From the NCBI GenBank assembly GCA_046538375.1, contig JBKHJA010000079.1, positions 1 through 12,644 of the forward strand: a stretch of DNA of 12,644 bases. The letters run 5' to 3'. Positions 1 through 7,003 of the stretch are shown here, piece by piece; position 1 is the stretch's first letter, and each line of letters begins with the position of its first letter. This stretch comes from JBKHJA01 sp046538375. GTDB lineage: Bacteria; Acidobacteriota; Aminicenantia; Aminicenantales; Aminicenantaceae. The notes under the pieces were generated by a model. That model made no database searches, was not told where the DNA came from, and saw only the letters and a list, made by a program, of their open reading frames with translations. Both the position numbers and the translations under genes were made by a program.

Positions 1-22
1 GGGGAAAGCGGAGCTGTTCCCC
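1..22. repeat. Short inverted repeat, possible hairpin at window edge
   Basis: GGGGAA at 1-6 is the exact reverse complement of TTCCCC at 17-22, with a 10-base loop. A second GGGGAA at 38-43 could pair with the same TTCCCC, so two alternative stems are possible. CTGAGGA also occurs twice, at 25-31 and 54-60. No gene is visible here; short open frames run in from the left edge (stops at about 57 and 74) and might be the tail of an upstream gene, but nothing recognisable is encoded. Confidence 0.3.
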
Positions 23-117
23 CTCTGAGGACTCGGTGGGGAAAATTCGCGGGCTGAGGAATCTGCTGACCTGACTGTGAATGCATCACGGTTTTAGAAA
101 TGCTTTCTTTTAACAGT

Positions 118-150
118 AAGCATCTTTTTTTCCGGGGTAAAAAGATGCTT
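118..150. terminator. 12-bp perfect hairpin, possible terminator or attenuator
   Basis: AAGCATCTTTTT (118-129) and AAAAAGATGCTT (139-150) are perfect reverse complements around a 9-base loop, so the same stem forms on either strand. There is no U-run directly after it on the plus strand (T5 only at 166-170), so it is not a textbook terminator. ATGCTT at 100-105 could pair instead with AAGCAT at 118-123, giving two mutually exclusive stems. It may end transcription from an upstream gene or act in the leader of the C69 gene. Confidence 0.35.
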
Positions 151-169
151 CCATGTCAATAGGTCTTTT

Positions 170-175
170 TATAAT
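170..175 (+). promoter_or_regulatory. Candidate -10 element for the C69 gene
   Basis: TATAAT is a perfect -10 hexamer about 104 bases before the start codon. No good -35 hexamer lies 16-18 bases upstream. A second -10-like TATAAA lies at 215-220. Either could start transcription, but the sequence alone does not decide. Confidence 0.25.
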
Positions 176-278
176 TTCGGCAGGCCTTAATAAAAATCGC
201 TGATGGATATAGATTATAAAATTGAGGAAACTCCAGGCAGTTTTATGTGGTAATCCCGATTAAAAAAGGAGGTTTATC

Positions 279-1832
279 ATGAAAATTAAACCAAAAAAAA
301 CCAGAATGCATTCAAAAATCAAATCCCTATCCAAGACTTTGCTGTGGAGCTTCGCATGTCTGCTTATTCTGGGGATCCTGCTGTCAGATGCGGGAACACC
401 CACCCTTGATGAGGAACACGGCTGCACAATGATTCTGGTAGGAAAAGAAGCCTCAGCGGATGGATCTGTGATGATGGCTTACAATAATGACTGGGATGGG
501 AGAGGAGCTTCTCATGTGGTGGTGGTTCCCAGAAAACGCCACAAACCCGGGGCTGTTCGCAGGTTATCTAACGGAGTCGAGATACCACAGGCAGAGGTCA
601 CCTATGCCTATATAGGAAATGAACTCCAATGGACAGGAGAGGCCACATTTGAAAACGGCATAAATGAATTTCAAGTGGCTGTATGCTTCGGAACTGCTGT
701 AAAAGTGAATGATAAGGTTAAACAGGTGGACCCCTTGCTCGAAGAATCCGATCCTCCTGGCATATTGATTCCTTGGCGCCTGGTTTTGGAAAGATCGAAA
801 ACAGCAAGAGAGGGGGTGGAGCTGGTGGAGAAGCTGTTCAATAAATACGGCCTCAGGGAAGACGGTTCTTTTGCCATAGCTGATCCGGATGAAGTTTGGC
901 TGTTCCAGATAGGTGGAGGACATCACTGGGCAGCAATGAAAATTCCTGACCAGTGCTATGTGATTCAAGATAACACCTTCCGGATGGGAGAAATTGACTG
1001 TCAACAAAAATCAAAGGTTAAGTGTTCCCCAGTTCTTATCGAATTTTCCATAGAAAATGATTTGTATGATCCCCAAGAAGGACCGTTCAGCTTTAAAAAA
1101 AGCTGGGGATATATCTACACAAAAACTCCGCCCAGGGATCGTCGTATATGGCGAGTTCAGAGCCTTCTATCCCCGTCTTCTTCGCTTCCTCCAGATACAC
1201 CTTATATGGATTTTCCGTTGTTTCTTACTCCAGATAAAAAAATCACCAAAGAAAAATTGATGTCCCTCTTGAGAGATCATCATGAGGGAACGGAATATGA
1301 TTTAACCGGTGGATACAAAAAGGGCAACCCTCATTTCACTGAGGAAAGAACCCTGTGTCGGACCAACACTCAATATGGTGTGGTGACCCAGCTGAGAAGG
1401 TGGCTGCCCAATCCTATAGGCGGTGTTTTCTGGCTGGCTGTAGCCAATCCCGATACCAGTGTCTATATTCCTTGGTATCAAGGTATTGCCGACGTTCCCC
1501 AGGTCTACCGATTTGGAAACAGCACCTGTGATCAAGAATCAGCCTACTGGACCTTCAAAAGAATAGGCAACTTGGTGAATACCCACTATGGAGACTTGAT
1601 AGAAGATGCACGTAGTACCTGGAGAGTTCTGGAGGAGGAACAGTTTGCCATCCAGGAGAGTGTGGAAAAGACAGCTGTGGAACTTTTTGAGCAGGATGAG
1701 ACTTTAGTCAGGGAATTTTTGACTGGCTACTCCAATGCTCAAGCTGTTAAGGCTTATACAACGGCTCGGGAAATGATCAATGAATTGCAAACAAAGCTGG
1801 TAAAACTGCATTTCAGGAAGATAGAAAAGTAA
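279..1832 (+). CDS. Exported C69-family dipeptidase (PepD-like, Ntn hydrolase)
   Basis: A peptidase expected to cleave dipeptides or short peptides outside the cytoplasm. Residues 1-48 hold a basic start and a hydrophobic segment (about 21-36), a signal peptide or anchor plus propeptide. Cys49 opens the CTMILVGKEASADGS motif; in C69 enzymes this Cys becomes the N-terminal nucleophile after self-cleavage. NNDWDGR follows at 69-75. Further family motifs are FAIADPDEVWLFQ (198-210), RDHHEGTEYD (332-341) and the TNTQYGVVTQLRRWLP block (362-377). The 517-residue length fits the family, including the usual helical C-terminal tail. The start is fixed by AAGGAGG at 266-272, six bases before ATG. It is monocistronic as seen and converges on the GWxTD gene 18 bases away. 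Family is confident; true substrate is unknown. Confidence 0.93.
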   Translation: MKIKPKKTRMHSKIKSLSKTLLWSFACLLILGILLSDAGTPTLDEEHGCTMILVGKEASADGSVMMAYNNDWDGRGASHVVVVPRKRHKPGAVRRLSNGVEIPQAEVTYAYIGNELQWTGEATFENGINEFQVAVCFGTAVKVNDKVKQVDPLLEESDPPGILIPWRLVLERSKTAREGVELVEKLFNKYGLREDGSFAIADPDEVWLFQIGGGHHWAAMKIPDQCYVIQDNTFRMGEIDCQQKSKVKCSPVLIEFSIENDLYDPQEGPFSFKKSWGYIYTKTPPRDRRIWRVQSLLSPSSSLPPDTPYMDFPLFLTPDKKITKEKLMSLLRDHHEGTEYDLTGGYKKGNPHFTEERTLCRTNTQYGVVTQLRRWLPNPIGGVFWLAVANPDTSVYIPWYQGIADVPQVYRFGNSTCDQESAYWTFKRIGNLVNTHYGDLIEDARSTWRVLEEEQFAIQESVEKTAVELFEQDETLVREFLTGYSNAQAVKAYTTAREMINELQTKLVKLHFRKIEK

Positions 1833-1850
1833 TCTCGGGATTTATTGGTT

Positions 1851-3911
1851 TTATTCCTTGAGAGAAGCGACTTTTCTTTTTATTTCAGGCTGTTTTGGAT
1901 TGATCTCTAATGATTTTTTCCAGGCAGCTAAAGCTTCATCTTTAACTCCCTTTTGATAATAACATTCGCCTAAAGAATTGAGAATAATGGCATTGATTCC
2001 GAAATGAGAAATGGCTCGACTATAAAAAGAAACAGCCTGAGACCAGTCTTCATCAGCTTGATAAGCTCTGCCTAACAAGAAAAGAACATCGTAATTTGCC
2101 TGGGTGGATTCTGAGAAAGGAAGCAGTATCTGTTTAATTCTGCCATACTCCTTGGTCACAAAATAAATCTGTGCAAGATTCAGAGCATAATCTAATGTGT
2201 GGGGTTTGCTGTTGTAGGCTTTTTCCAATTGAACTCTGGCCTCTTTGATTTCTCCTTTATTGAAAAGTTGTCTGCCCAGGATAAGAGCATAGACAGGGTC
2301 AGAAGCCGGGGGGAGCGCTCTTTTGGATATCCATGGCCGCGGTATACTGGACAAGGATGTCACATCGAATTCTTCTTCTTTGGAAATAAGTAGGCTGTTG
2401 TTGTGTATTAAAGATACCCTTGCTGTGTAGTGGGAAGGAGGAAATTTCTGGAGAGAGAATTCTTGCATAAAATTCAGTCTATTTTGATATTCGCTTAGCT
2501 TCCTTGAAGTGGTGAAAAAAGGCTCATCTTCTCTGAAAAACTCAAATTTCAAAATTCCGCTTTTCAATGGATGAGAGGCCAATCCCAGGATCTGAAAACT
2601 TAAGAACAGTTTATCCTGGGGAAGAAAGACTTTTCTGGGCTCACAATACATCTGGAAAGAACCTATGCCTAATGGCCGGAGATTGTGGGATTGAGCTGGG
2701 ATGGGATTGGTCATGTATCCCAGAATCAGTGAACTGATACGGAGCAGAGATTCATCCTCAGGAACAACAATATCTCTCTCTACAGATGTGAATTCTTTGG
2801 ACACTTCATTCTTGACTAGAATAGAAACTTCATATTTGCCTGGAATTAAAGGGAACATGTCATAAAAACCGAATGGCAAATAAGTGATGTCTTCAATTTG
2901 GGATTTATTGAGTTCCATGGAGACCGGCCTCTGGTATTGGTAGATGGTTTTTCCCTCTTCATCCGACACATGCACGTTGACCTGTAAATTTGTGTAATAT
3001 TTATCATGATAGGAATTGACAGACACTCTCCTCAGCTCCACCACATAGTGGACAAAATAAAGACCGGACTTGTCTTTTATAACCCTTATTAAAGAGTCAG
3101 AGTCGATGTAGTTAGCCGTGTACTCGATTTCCACTGTGTCCTTGTACATTAAGAATTTCGCCGCGTATTTATCTTTTACCTGCTTTTTAGGAACATTTTG
3201 GACATTCTGGATCATTATTTCAGAGGATAGAGAAGGGCGGCCAGAAAAGACAGGCTCTCCCGGAATAAGGGAAAGAGACACCCGAGCTAGATTCGGGTTT
3301 ATTTCCTTTAAAGCCTTATAAGCAGCCACATAGTCTCCAGGATCTCCGATAAAAGAAGCCATAAACACTTGTGGCCCATCCCTGCTCGGACTGTAAAGAA
3401 CATATTCCCCCACTCCATTCTTCTGATAGAAAACGAGATTAAACCCAGGTGGAAGGCCAAATTTTGTCAGGCCTTGATAAAACCACACTTCTGTGTTGTA
3501 GAGTTGGCTTTCTCCATAGTATCTGGAGACATGTTGGGGTTTGCCCAGAATAATATAGATGCGTCCTCGATCGGTCTCCCATCCAGGTTTGGATGCTGCC
3601 CTTCCGAAATGGTAATTGGCATAATCAATACGACGGTAATGCTCTTCCTTGAATTCGTTTTCCGGTGTGGCTGGAGTAGGATCCCGGTGTTTCCAGAAAG
3701 CTTCCATAAACAGTAATCTCTCTTTATCGGTTTGGAGCTGAAGGAAAACTTCCTTTTCTAAATCCGTGATAATGTAGGTCACTTCCTCTTTAAGCCATTT
3801 TCTAAATTTTTCTGGGAGGCCGCTGTTCTGCTTCATCGGTGATGAAAGGAGGAACTGAATATTCAAGCAGATACCGGTGAAGATCAAAAGACAAGTCTTT
3901 TGTTTGTTCAT
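1851..3911 (-). CDS. Exported GWxTD-domain protein with C-terminal TPR repeats
   Basis: Role unknown; GWxTD proteins are envelope-associated proteins of uncharacterised function. With the ATG at 3911 the product has 686 residues and a signal peptide in the first 25 (MNKQK, then a hydrophobic run ending LLSSP). The GWxTD domain is clear: FWKHRDPTP at about 73-81, GWETD at 110-114, RIYIILGKP at 117-125 and YVLYSPSRDGPQ at about 170-181. A middle region rich in beta-strand pattern follows. The last 150 or so residues form about four TPR-like helix pairs (for example AVSFYSRAI, and LNSLGECYYQKGVKDEALAAWKKSLEINP at the end), suggesting a protein-binding scaffold. An in-frame ATG at 3953 adds 14 residues; a GGAGG lies 16 bases before it, too far to be convincing, and 3911 also lacks a clear Shine-Dalgarno. 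I prefer 3911 because it gives a normal signal peptide. Confidence 0.9.
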   Translation of the reverse strand: MNKQKTCLLIFTGICLNIQFLLSSPMKQNSGLPEKFRKWLKEEVTYIITDLEKEVFLQLQTDKERLLFMEAFWKHRDPTPATPENEFKEEHYRRIDYANYHFGRAASKPGWETDRGRIYIILGKPQHVSRYYGESQLYNTEVWFYQGLTKFGLPPGFNLVFYQKNGVGEYVLYSPSRDGPQVFMASFIGDPGDYVAAYKALKEINPNLARVSLSLIPGEPVFSGRPSLSSEIMIQNVQNVPKKQVKDKYAAKFLMYKDTVEIEYTANYIDSDSLIRVIKDKSGLYFVHYVVELRRVSVNSYHDKYYTNLQVNVHVSDEEGKTIYQYQRPVSMELNKSQIEDITYLPFGFYDMFPLIPGKYEVSILVKNEVSKEFTSVERDIVVPEDESLLRISSLILGYMTNPIPAQSHNLRPLGIGSFQMYCEPRKVFLPQDKLFLSFQILGLASHPLKSGILKFEFFREDEPFFTTSRKLSEYQNRLNFMQEFSLQKFPPSHYTARVSLIHNNSLLISKEEEFDVTSLSSIPRPWISKRALPPASDPVYALILGRQLFNKGEIKEARVQLEKAYNSKPHTLDYALNLAQIYFVTKEYGRIKQILLPFSESTQANYDVLFLLGRAYQADEDWSQAVSFYSRAISHFGINAIILNSLGECYYQKGVKDEALAAWKKSLEINPKQPEIKRKVASLKE

Positions 3912-4029
3912 GGTTGGTTTTAGTTTAGTAAAAAATCTTGGTGTGCGCAACATGAATGAAGAAAGCTATCCTCCAATTTTCAAGTTGTAAGATTTTTCTT
4001 GGTATCTCAGAGACCAGGAGTAATACGGA

Positions 4030-4060
4030 TTCATTTCTAAATCCATGGCGGAAATATAAT
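4030..4060 (+). promoter_or_regulatory. Candidate promoter for small ORF and transporter
   Basis: A perfect TATAAT (4055-4060) lies 26 bases before the Shine-Dalgarno of the 54-residue ORF. The best upstream hexamer, TTCATT at 4030-4035, has a long 19-base spacer and is a weak -35. Direction and spacing fit transcription of the small ORF plus transporter pair. Apart from this and the ribosome binding site, nothing else is recognised between 3912 and 4096. Confidence 0.3.
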
Positions 4061-4085
4061 TTTGAGAGGAAATGAGGAAAATAAT

Positions 4086-4091
4086 AGGAGG
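4086..4091 (+). promoter_or_regulatory. Consensus Shine-Dalgarno of the 54-residue ORF
   Basis: AGGAGG sits five bases before the ATG at 4097. It is one of the best ribosome binding sites in the window, whereas the downstream transporter start at 4248 has only AGGA (4238-4241). This site is the main reason to believe the small ORF is translated. Confidence 0.55.
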
Positions 4092-4096
4092 ATAAA

Positions 4097-4261
4097 ATGG
4101 GGGTTTCCTCTCTTAGTGCTTTTATGATAATTATGGCTATATTGTCATTCACCTTTGTGTTTTGGATTGTGGGAGAGTGCCCCTGCAGTTCACGCATTTT
4201 TAGGGCATTATCAGTTACTTATGAAATGATAAAAATTAGGATGCCAGATGCAGAGAGTTGA
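4097..4261 (+). CDS. Small single-span membrane protein (54 aa), unknown family
   Basis: Not recognised. The frame encodes 54 residues: a short polar start, one hydrophobic helix (about residues 8-25, SAFMIIMAILSFTFVFWI), then GECPCSS with a CPC pair at 28-30, and a basic, amphipathic tail ending DAES. Support comes from the perfect AGGAGG five bases before its ATG and from the stop (TGA 4259-4261) lying 14 bases inside the next gene, an arrangement typical of translational coupling. It may be an accessory subunit of the transporter or a leader peptide controlling its translation. The tail uses the same bases as the first codons of the transporter in another frame. No homologue can be named from memory, so a chance ORF remains possible. 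Confidence 0.5.
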   Translation: MGVSSLSAFMIIMAILSFTFVFWIVGECPCSSRIFRALSVTYEMIKIRMPDAES

Positions 4262-5579
4262 ATCTGATTCACTCAGCCTTAGAAAAATTTTCTTCTTCTG
4301 GGTTCCTTTAGCCGCCACCTGGCTTATGATGGCCACTGAAGGACCATTTCTGGCTGCGGTTATTGCCAGGCTGTCTGATCCGAAATATAATCTGGCCGCT
4401 TACGGAGTAGCCTATGCGGTGGCAGTTTTTATCGAAGCTCCCATTATCATGATCATGAGTGCTTCCACCGCTCTGGTTAAGGATAGAAAGAGTTTCTACA
4501 AGTTAAGAAATTTCACCTATTTCTTAAACGCTGTTATCACTCTGGTCATGATAATTTTGGTTATTCCTCCTGTATTCCATTTCTTCGCCCAGAAGGTCAT
4601 TACCCTCCCAGAAGACGTGGCAAAGCTGACCCATTTGGCCTGCCTGGTTCTTCTCCCCTGGCCCAGCGCCATCGGCTACCGCAGGTTTTACCAGGGTATC
4701 CTCATCCGGAGCAACCTCACCCGCAGAGTGTCCTATGGGACTGCGGTTCGCCTGGTGAGTATGGCTTCCACAGCTATTATCTGCTATGTTTTTTTTCAAT
4801 TGAAAGGCGCTGTGGTGGGTGGATTGGCCCTTTCTGTGGGAGTGATGGCTGAGGCCGTAGCCAGCAAAATGATGGCCCGGGCTTCGGTGAAGCGTCTGAT
4901 CGCCAAGACTTATGATGGTTCTGGCAGTGATGTGGTGGGCTACCGATATATCGCATCGTTTTATTATCCTCTGGCGTTGACCTCGATTTTGGGATTGAGT
5001 GTTCCACCCCTGGTGACGTTTTTCATGGGGCACAGCCGTATGGCCATAGAATCTCTCGCCGTGTTGCCTGTGATCAATTCCTTGGTTTTTATATTCAGAA
5101 GCATGGGCTTGTCCTACCAAGAAGTGGGTATTGCCCTTCTAGGCGAGAGGAACGAACATTACAAGCCTCTTAGGAATTTTGCGCTTATGCTGGGAGTCTT
5201 TGCGGTTTCAGGGCTGTCACTGGTGGCCTTTACTCCTTTATCCATCCTTTGGTTTCACAAAATTTCAGGCCTTTCTGCAGAACTGACCCGATTTTCTCTT
5301 TTTCCTACCCGAATAATGGCTCTCTATCCCGGGCTGATGGTTCTTTTATCGTTTCAACGGGCACTGATGGTCAATAACCGGAGAACCAAGTCGATCACCA
5401 AGGCCACAGCCATAGAAGTGTTGACCATCATTATCCTGCTTTTGGCAGCCATCAATCTGCTGGACATGGTTGGAGCCACCGCCGCTGCAGCAGCATTGGT
5501 GCTGGGCCGCATGATGGCCAATACCTATTTGTTTTTTCCTTATTCCAGGATACTGAAAAATATCCCCAGGAGTGATTGA
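4248..5579 (+). CDS. 12-helix membrane transporter, MATE/MOP superfamily, ANKH-like
   Basis: A polytopic inner-membrane protein of 443 residues with about 12 hydrophobic helices and few soluble stretches. The halves look like the two six-helix bundles of MOP-fold exporters, with a charged linker at about 208-232. Several stretches resemble the progressive-ankylosis (ANKH) family: FFFWVPLAATWLMM (15-28) and LAAYGVAYAVAVF (49-61) in the first half, FYYPLAL (238-244) opening the second, and TRIMALYPGLMVLLSF (354-369). The resemblance is by eye; ANKH in animals moves pyrophosphate, citrate or ATP, but the bacterial substrate is unknown. It could equally be annotated as a MATE-like or flippase-like protein. 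The ATG at 4248 has only AGGA upstream and lies inside the end of the 54-residue ORF, suggesting coupled translation. The intergenic gap after it separates it from the peptidase operon. Confidence 0.85.
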   Translation: MQRVESDSLSLRKIFFFWVPLAATWLMMATEGPFLAAVIARLSDPKYNLAAYGVAYAVAVFIEAPIIMIMSASTALVKDRKSFYKLRNFTYFLNAVITLVMIILVIPPVFHFFAQKVITLPEDVAKLTHLACLVLLPWPSAIGYRRFYQGILIRSNLTRRVSYGTAVRLVSMASTAIICYVFFQLKGAVVGGLALSVGVMAEAVASKMMARASVKRLIAKTYDGSGSDVVGYRYIASFYYPLALTSILGLSVPPLVTFFMGHSRMAIESLAVLPVINSLVFIFRSMGLSYQEVGIALLGERNEHYKPLRNFALMLGVFAVSGLSLVAFTPLSILWFHKISGLSAELTRFSLFPTRIMALYPGLMVLLSFQRALMVNNRRTKSITKATAIEVLTIIILLLAAINLLDMVGATAAAAALVLGRMMANTYLFFPYSRILKNIPRSD

Positions 5580-5627
5580 AAATTCCTATAAAAATCATGC
5601 TTTACCATTCCTGGCTGTCCCACATTC

Positions 5628-5656
5628 TTGACAACAACAGAGGAACGTGATAAGAA
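5628..5656 (+). promoter_or_regulatory. Sigma-70-like promoter of the peptidase-permease operon
   Basis: A perfect TTGACA -35 (5628-5633), a 17-base spacer and TAAGAA as -10 (5651-5656), preceded by TG at 5648-5649 as an extended -10. Transcription would begin near 5663, leaving a leader of about 145 bases before the P1 gene. A TATAAT at 5685-5690 has TTGAAA only 10 bases upstream, so it is less likely to work as a standard promoter. Confidence 0.5.
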
Positions 5657-5683
5657 AATCCCGTTTTCTTGAAATTTTGTTCC
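5642..5683. promoter_or_regulatory. Nested inverted repeats over the operon promoter
   Basis: AAGAAAA (5652-5658) and TTTTCTT (5664-5670) form a 7-bp stem with a 5-base loop, enclosed by GGAAC (5642-5646) and GTTCC (5679-5683). The repeats overlap the proposed -10 and start site, as a repressor operator would. They could also be a simple AT-rich hairpin. No regulator gene lies in this window. Confidence 0.3.
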
Positions 5684-5728
5684 GTATAATGAAACAGATT
5701 GTGCGGATTGTTCATCTTATAGAGCTGC

Positions 5729-5750
5729 CATGGATTTGGGACAAACCATG
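5729..5750 (+). other. Leader hairpin before the P1 peptidase genes
   Basis: CATGG-A-TTTG (5729-5738) pairs with CAAACCATG (5742-5750): nine base pairs, one bulged A and a GGA loop. It sits in the proposed 5' leader, 57 bases before the start codon, and is not followed by a T-run, so it is not a terminator. It may stabilise the mRNA or affect translation. No known riboswitch class was recognised. Confidence 0.3.
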
Positions 5751-5806
5751 AACAGGGAAATAATCTGAATAAAAAAATTTATAAGCTTTCCTGCGGAGAG
5801 TTAGAA

Positions 5807-7003
5807 ATGGATCGTCGAAAATTTATGAAAACAACCACATGTCTGTTTCCTTTAATTTCCTACCAGCCACTCTTAGAGCAGCTGTTAGGTGATGACAGAA
5901 AGATTAGCCGCCACCCCTCCTCAAGAAAACGCATCCGCGAACTCGGAATCAAAATAGGCACATTAGAGACAGGACCCTATAATGCCATTACCGATGTTGA
6001 AGGAGTCAAAGTGGGACATGCCACCAACATAAAAGGAAGCGGCCCGAGAGCAGTCCGCACCGGTGTGACTGTGATCATTCCTCATTCAGGCGATGTTTTT
6101 GAAGAAAATTTATATGCTTCCTATTTCAATCTGAACGGATGGGGAGAAATGACCGGGATGGCTTCCCTGGAAAGCTCAGGAAAACTCAAAACTCCCGTAT
6201 TTCTTACCGGGACATATAACGTGGGTATAGTCTATGATGCAGCCCTGAAATACCTTATTAAGAAAAATCCTCAAATGAAAAAAAATCATGAAACAGCCAC
6301 TCCCGTGGTGGCTGAATGTTTTGATGACTTTTTGAGCGATACCCGGAGTCGGCAGATTTCAGAGCAGGATGTGTTTACCGCTATCCAGAAAGCTTCCGGT
6401 GGGCGGGTTGAGGAAGGTGTGGTAGGGGGAGGAACCGGAATGAGTGCTTTTGGTTTCAAGGCAGGGATAGGAACTTCCTCTCGGATAGTGCTGGATAGAT
6501 ACACAGTGGGCGTACTGGTAATGGCCAACACAGGCAGCCGTCATCAGCTCAGGATCAATGGATTTCCTGTAGGAAGGGAGATCAAAGGTTTTCGTTACAA
6601 AAGGGGAGAGGCAAAGTCAATCATACTCATTGCTGCCACTGACGCCCCCTTTCTTCCCTTCCAATTGAAGAAGATGGCCAAAAGAGTGGCCGTGGGATTA
6701 GCACAAACTGGTTCTATCTCCAGCACCGGAAGCGGCGATATCATCCTTGCTTTTTCTACTGCTAATAAAATTCCCAGAAATTCCTTCCGTACATTCCAGA
6801 AAATCAGGGCTATCGACGATTTCAGGATTACCCCTTTCTATCAGGCTGCTGTGGAGGCTACCCAGGAAGCCATTATCAACTCCCTGACCTGTGCGCATAC
6901 TGTGGTGGGCCGTGATCATAACACTGCCTACGGTATTCCTCTGGACCAGGTCGGGCAGATCATGAATAAATATTCAAACACAGGGATGAAGAAGAATGAA
7001 TAA
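5807..7003 (+). CDS. Tat-exported P1/S58 family peptidase (DmpA-type aminopeptidase)
   Basis: A self-processing serine aminopeptidase; relatives (DmpA, BapA) release N-terminal D-, beta- or small L-amino acids. The N-terminus MDRRKFMKTTT is a twin-arginine signal, so the folded enzyme is probably exported. The body begins with IRELGIKIG (43-51) and ITDVEGVKVGH (61-71), followed by GEMTGMASLESSG (113-125), VVGGGTGM (205-212), FKAGIGTSSR (217-226) and ATDAPFLPFQLKKM (277-290). By alignment from memory to DmpA, the nucleophile is Ser271 in AK-SIILIA (family Gly at -1 is Lys270 here), with Asn241, Ser309 and Asp311 (GSGD) as the other active residues. The family LND motif reads LSD (176-178). At 398 residues it fits the family plus signal. 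GGAG at 5795-5798 supports the start. First gene of the operon; overlaps the next by 8 bases. Likely active; substrate unknown. Confidence 0.93.
   Translation: MDRRKFMKTTTCLFPLISYQPLLEQLLGDDRKISRHPSSRKRIRELGIKIGTLETGPYNAITDVEGVKVGHATNIKGSGPRAVRTGVTVIIPHSGDVFEENLYASYFNLNGWGEMTGMASLESSGKLKTPVFLTGTYNVGIVYDAALKYLIKKNPQMKKNHETATPVVAECFDDFLSDTRSRQISEQDVFTAIQKASGGRVEEGVVGGGTGMSAFGFKAGIGTSSRIVLDRYTVGVLVMANTGSRHQLRINGFPVGREIKGFRYKRGEAKSIILIAATDAPFLPFQLKKMAKRVAVGLAQTGSISSTGSGDIILAFSTANKIPRNSFRTFQKIRAIDDFRITPFYQAAVEATQEAIINSLTCAHTVVGRDHNTAYGIPLDQVGQIMNKYSNTGMKKNE

Noticed and set aside
564..1007. 147-residue minus-strand open frame inside the C69 gene
   Set aside because: It is antisense to a well-matched peptidase and has no domain of its own.
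3925..4197. 90-residue minus-strand open frame in the gap upstream of the GWxTD gene
   Set aside because: No ribosome binding site, no recognisable domain, uneven composition, and it overlaps both the GWxTD start and the better-supported 54-residue plus-strand ORF.
4524..5120. 198-residue minus-strand open frame inside the transporter gene
   Set aside because: It lies wholly opposite a clear membrane-protein gene and is rich in His, Gln and Ser, as expected for the antisense of hydrophobic codons.
5669..5690. TTGAAA and TATAAT pair as a promoter for the P1 operon
   Set aside because: The spacer is only 10 bases, too short for a sigma-70 promoter; the upstream TTGACA with a 17-base spacer is better.
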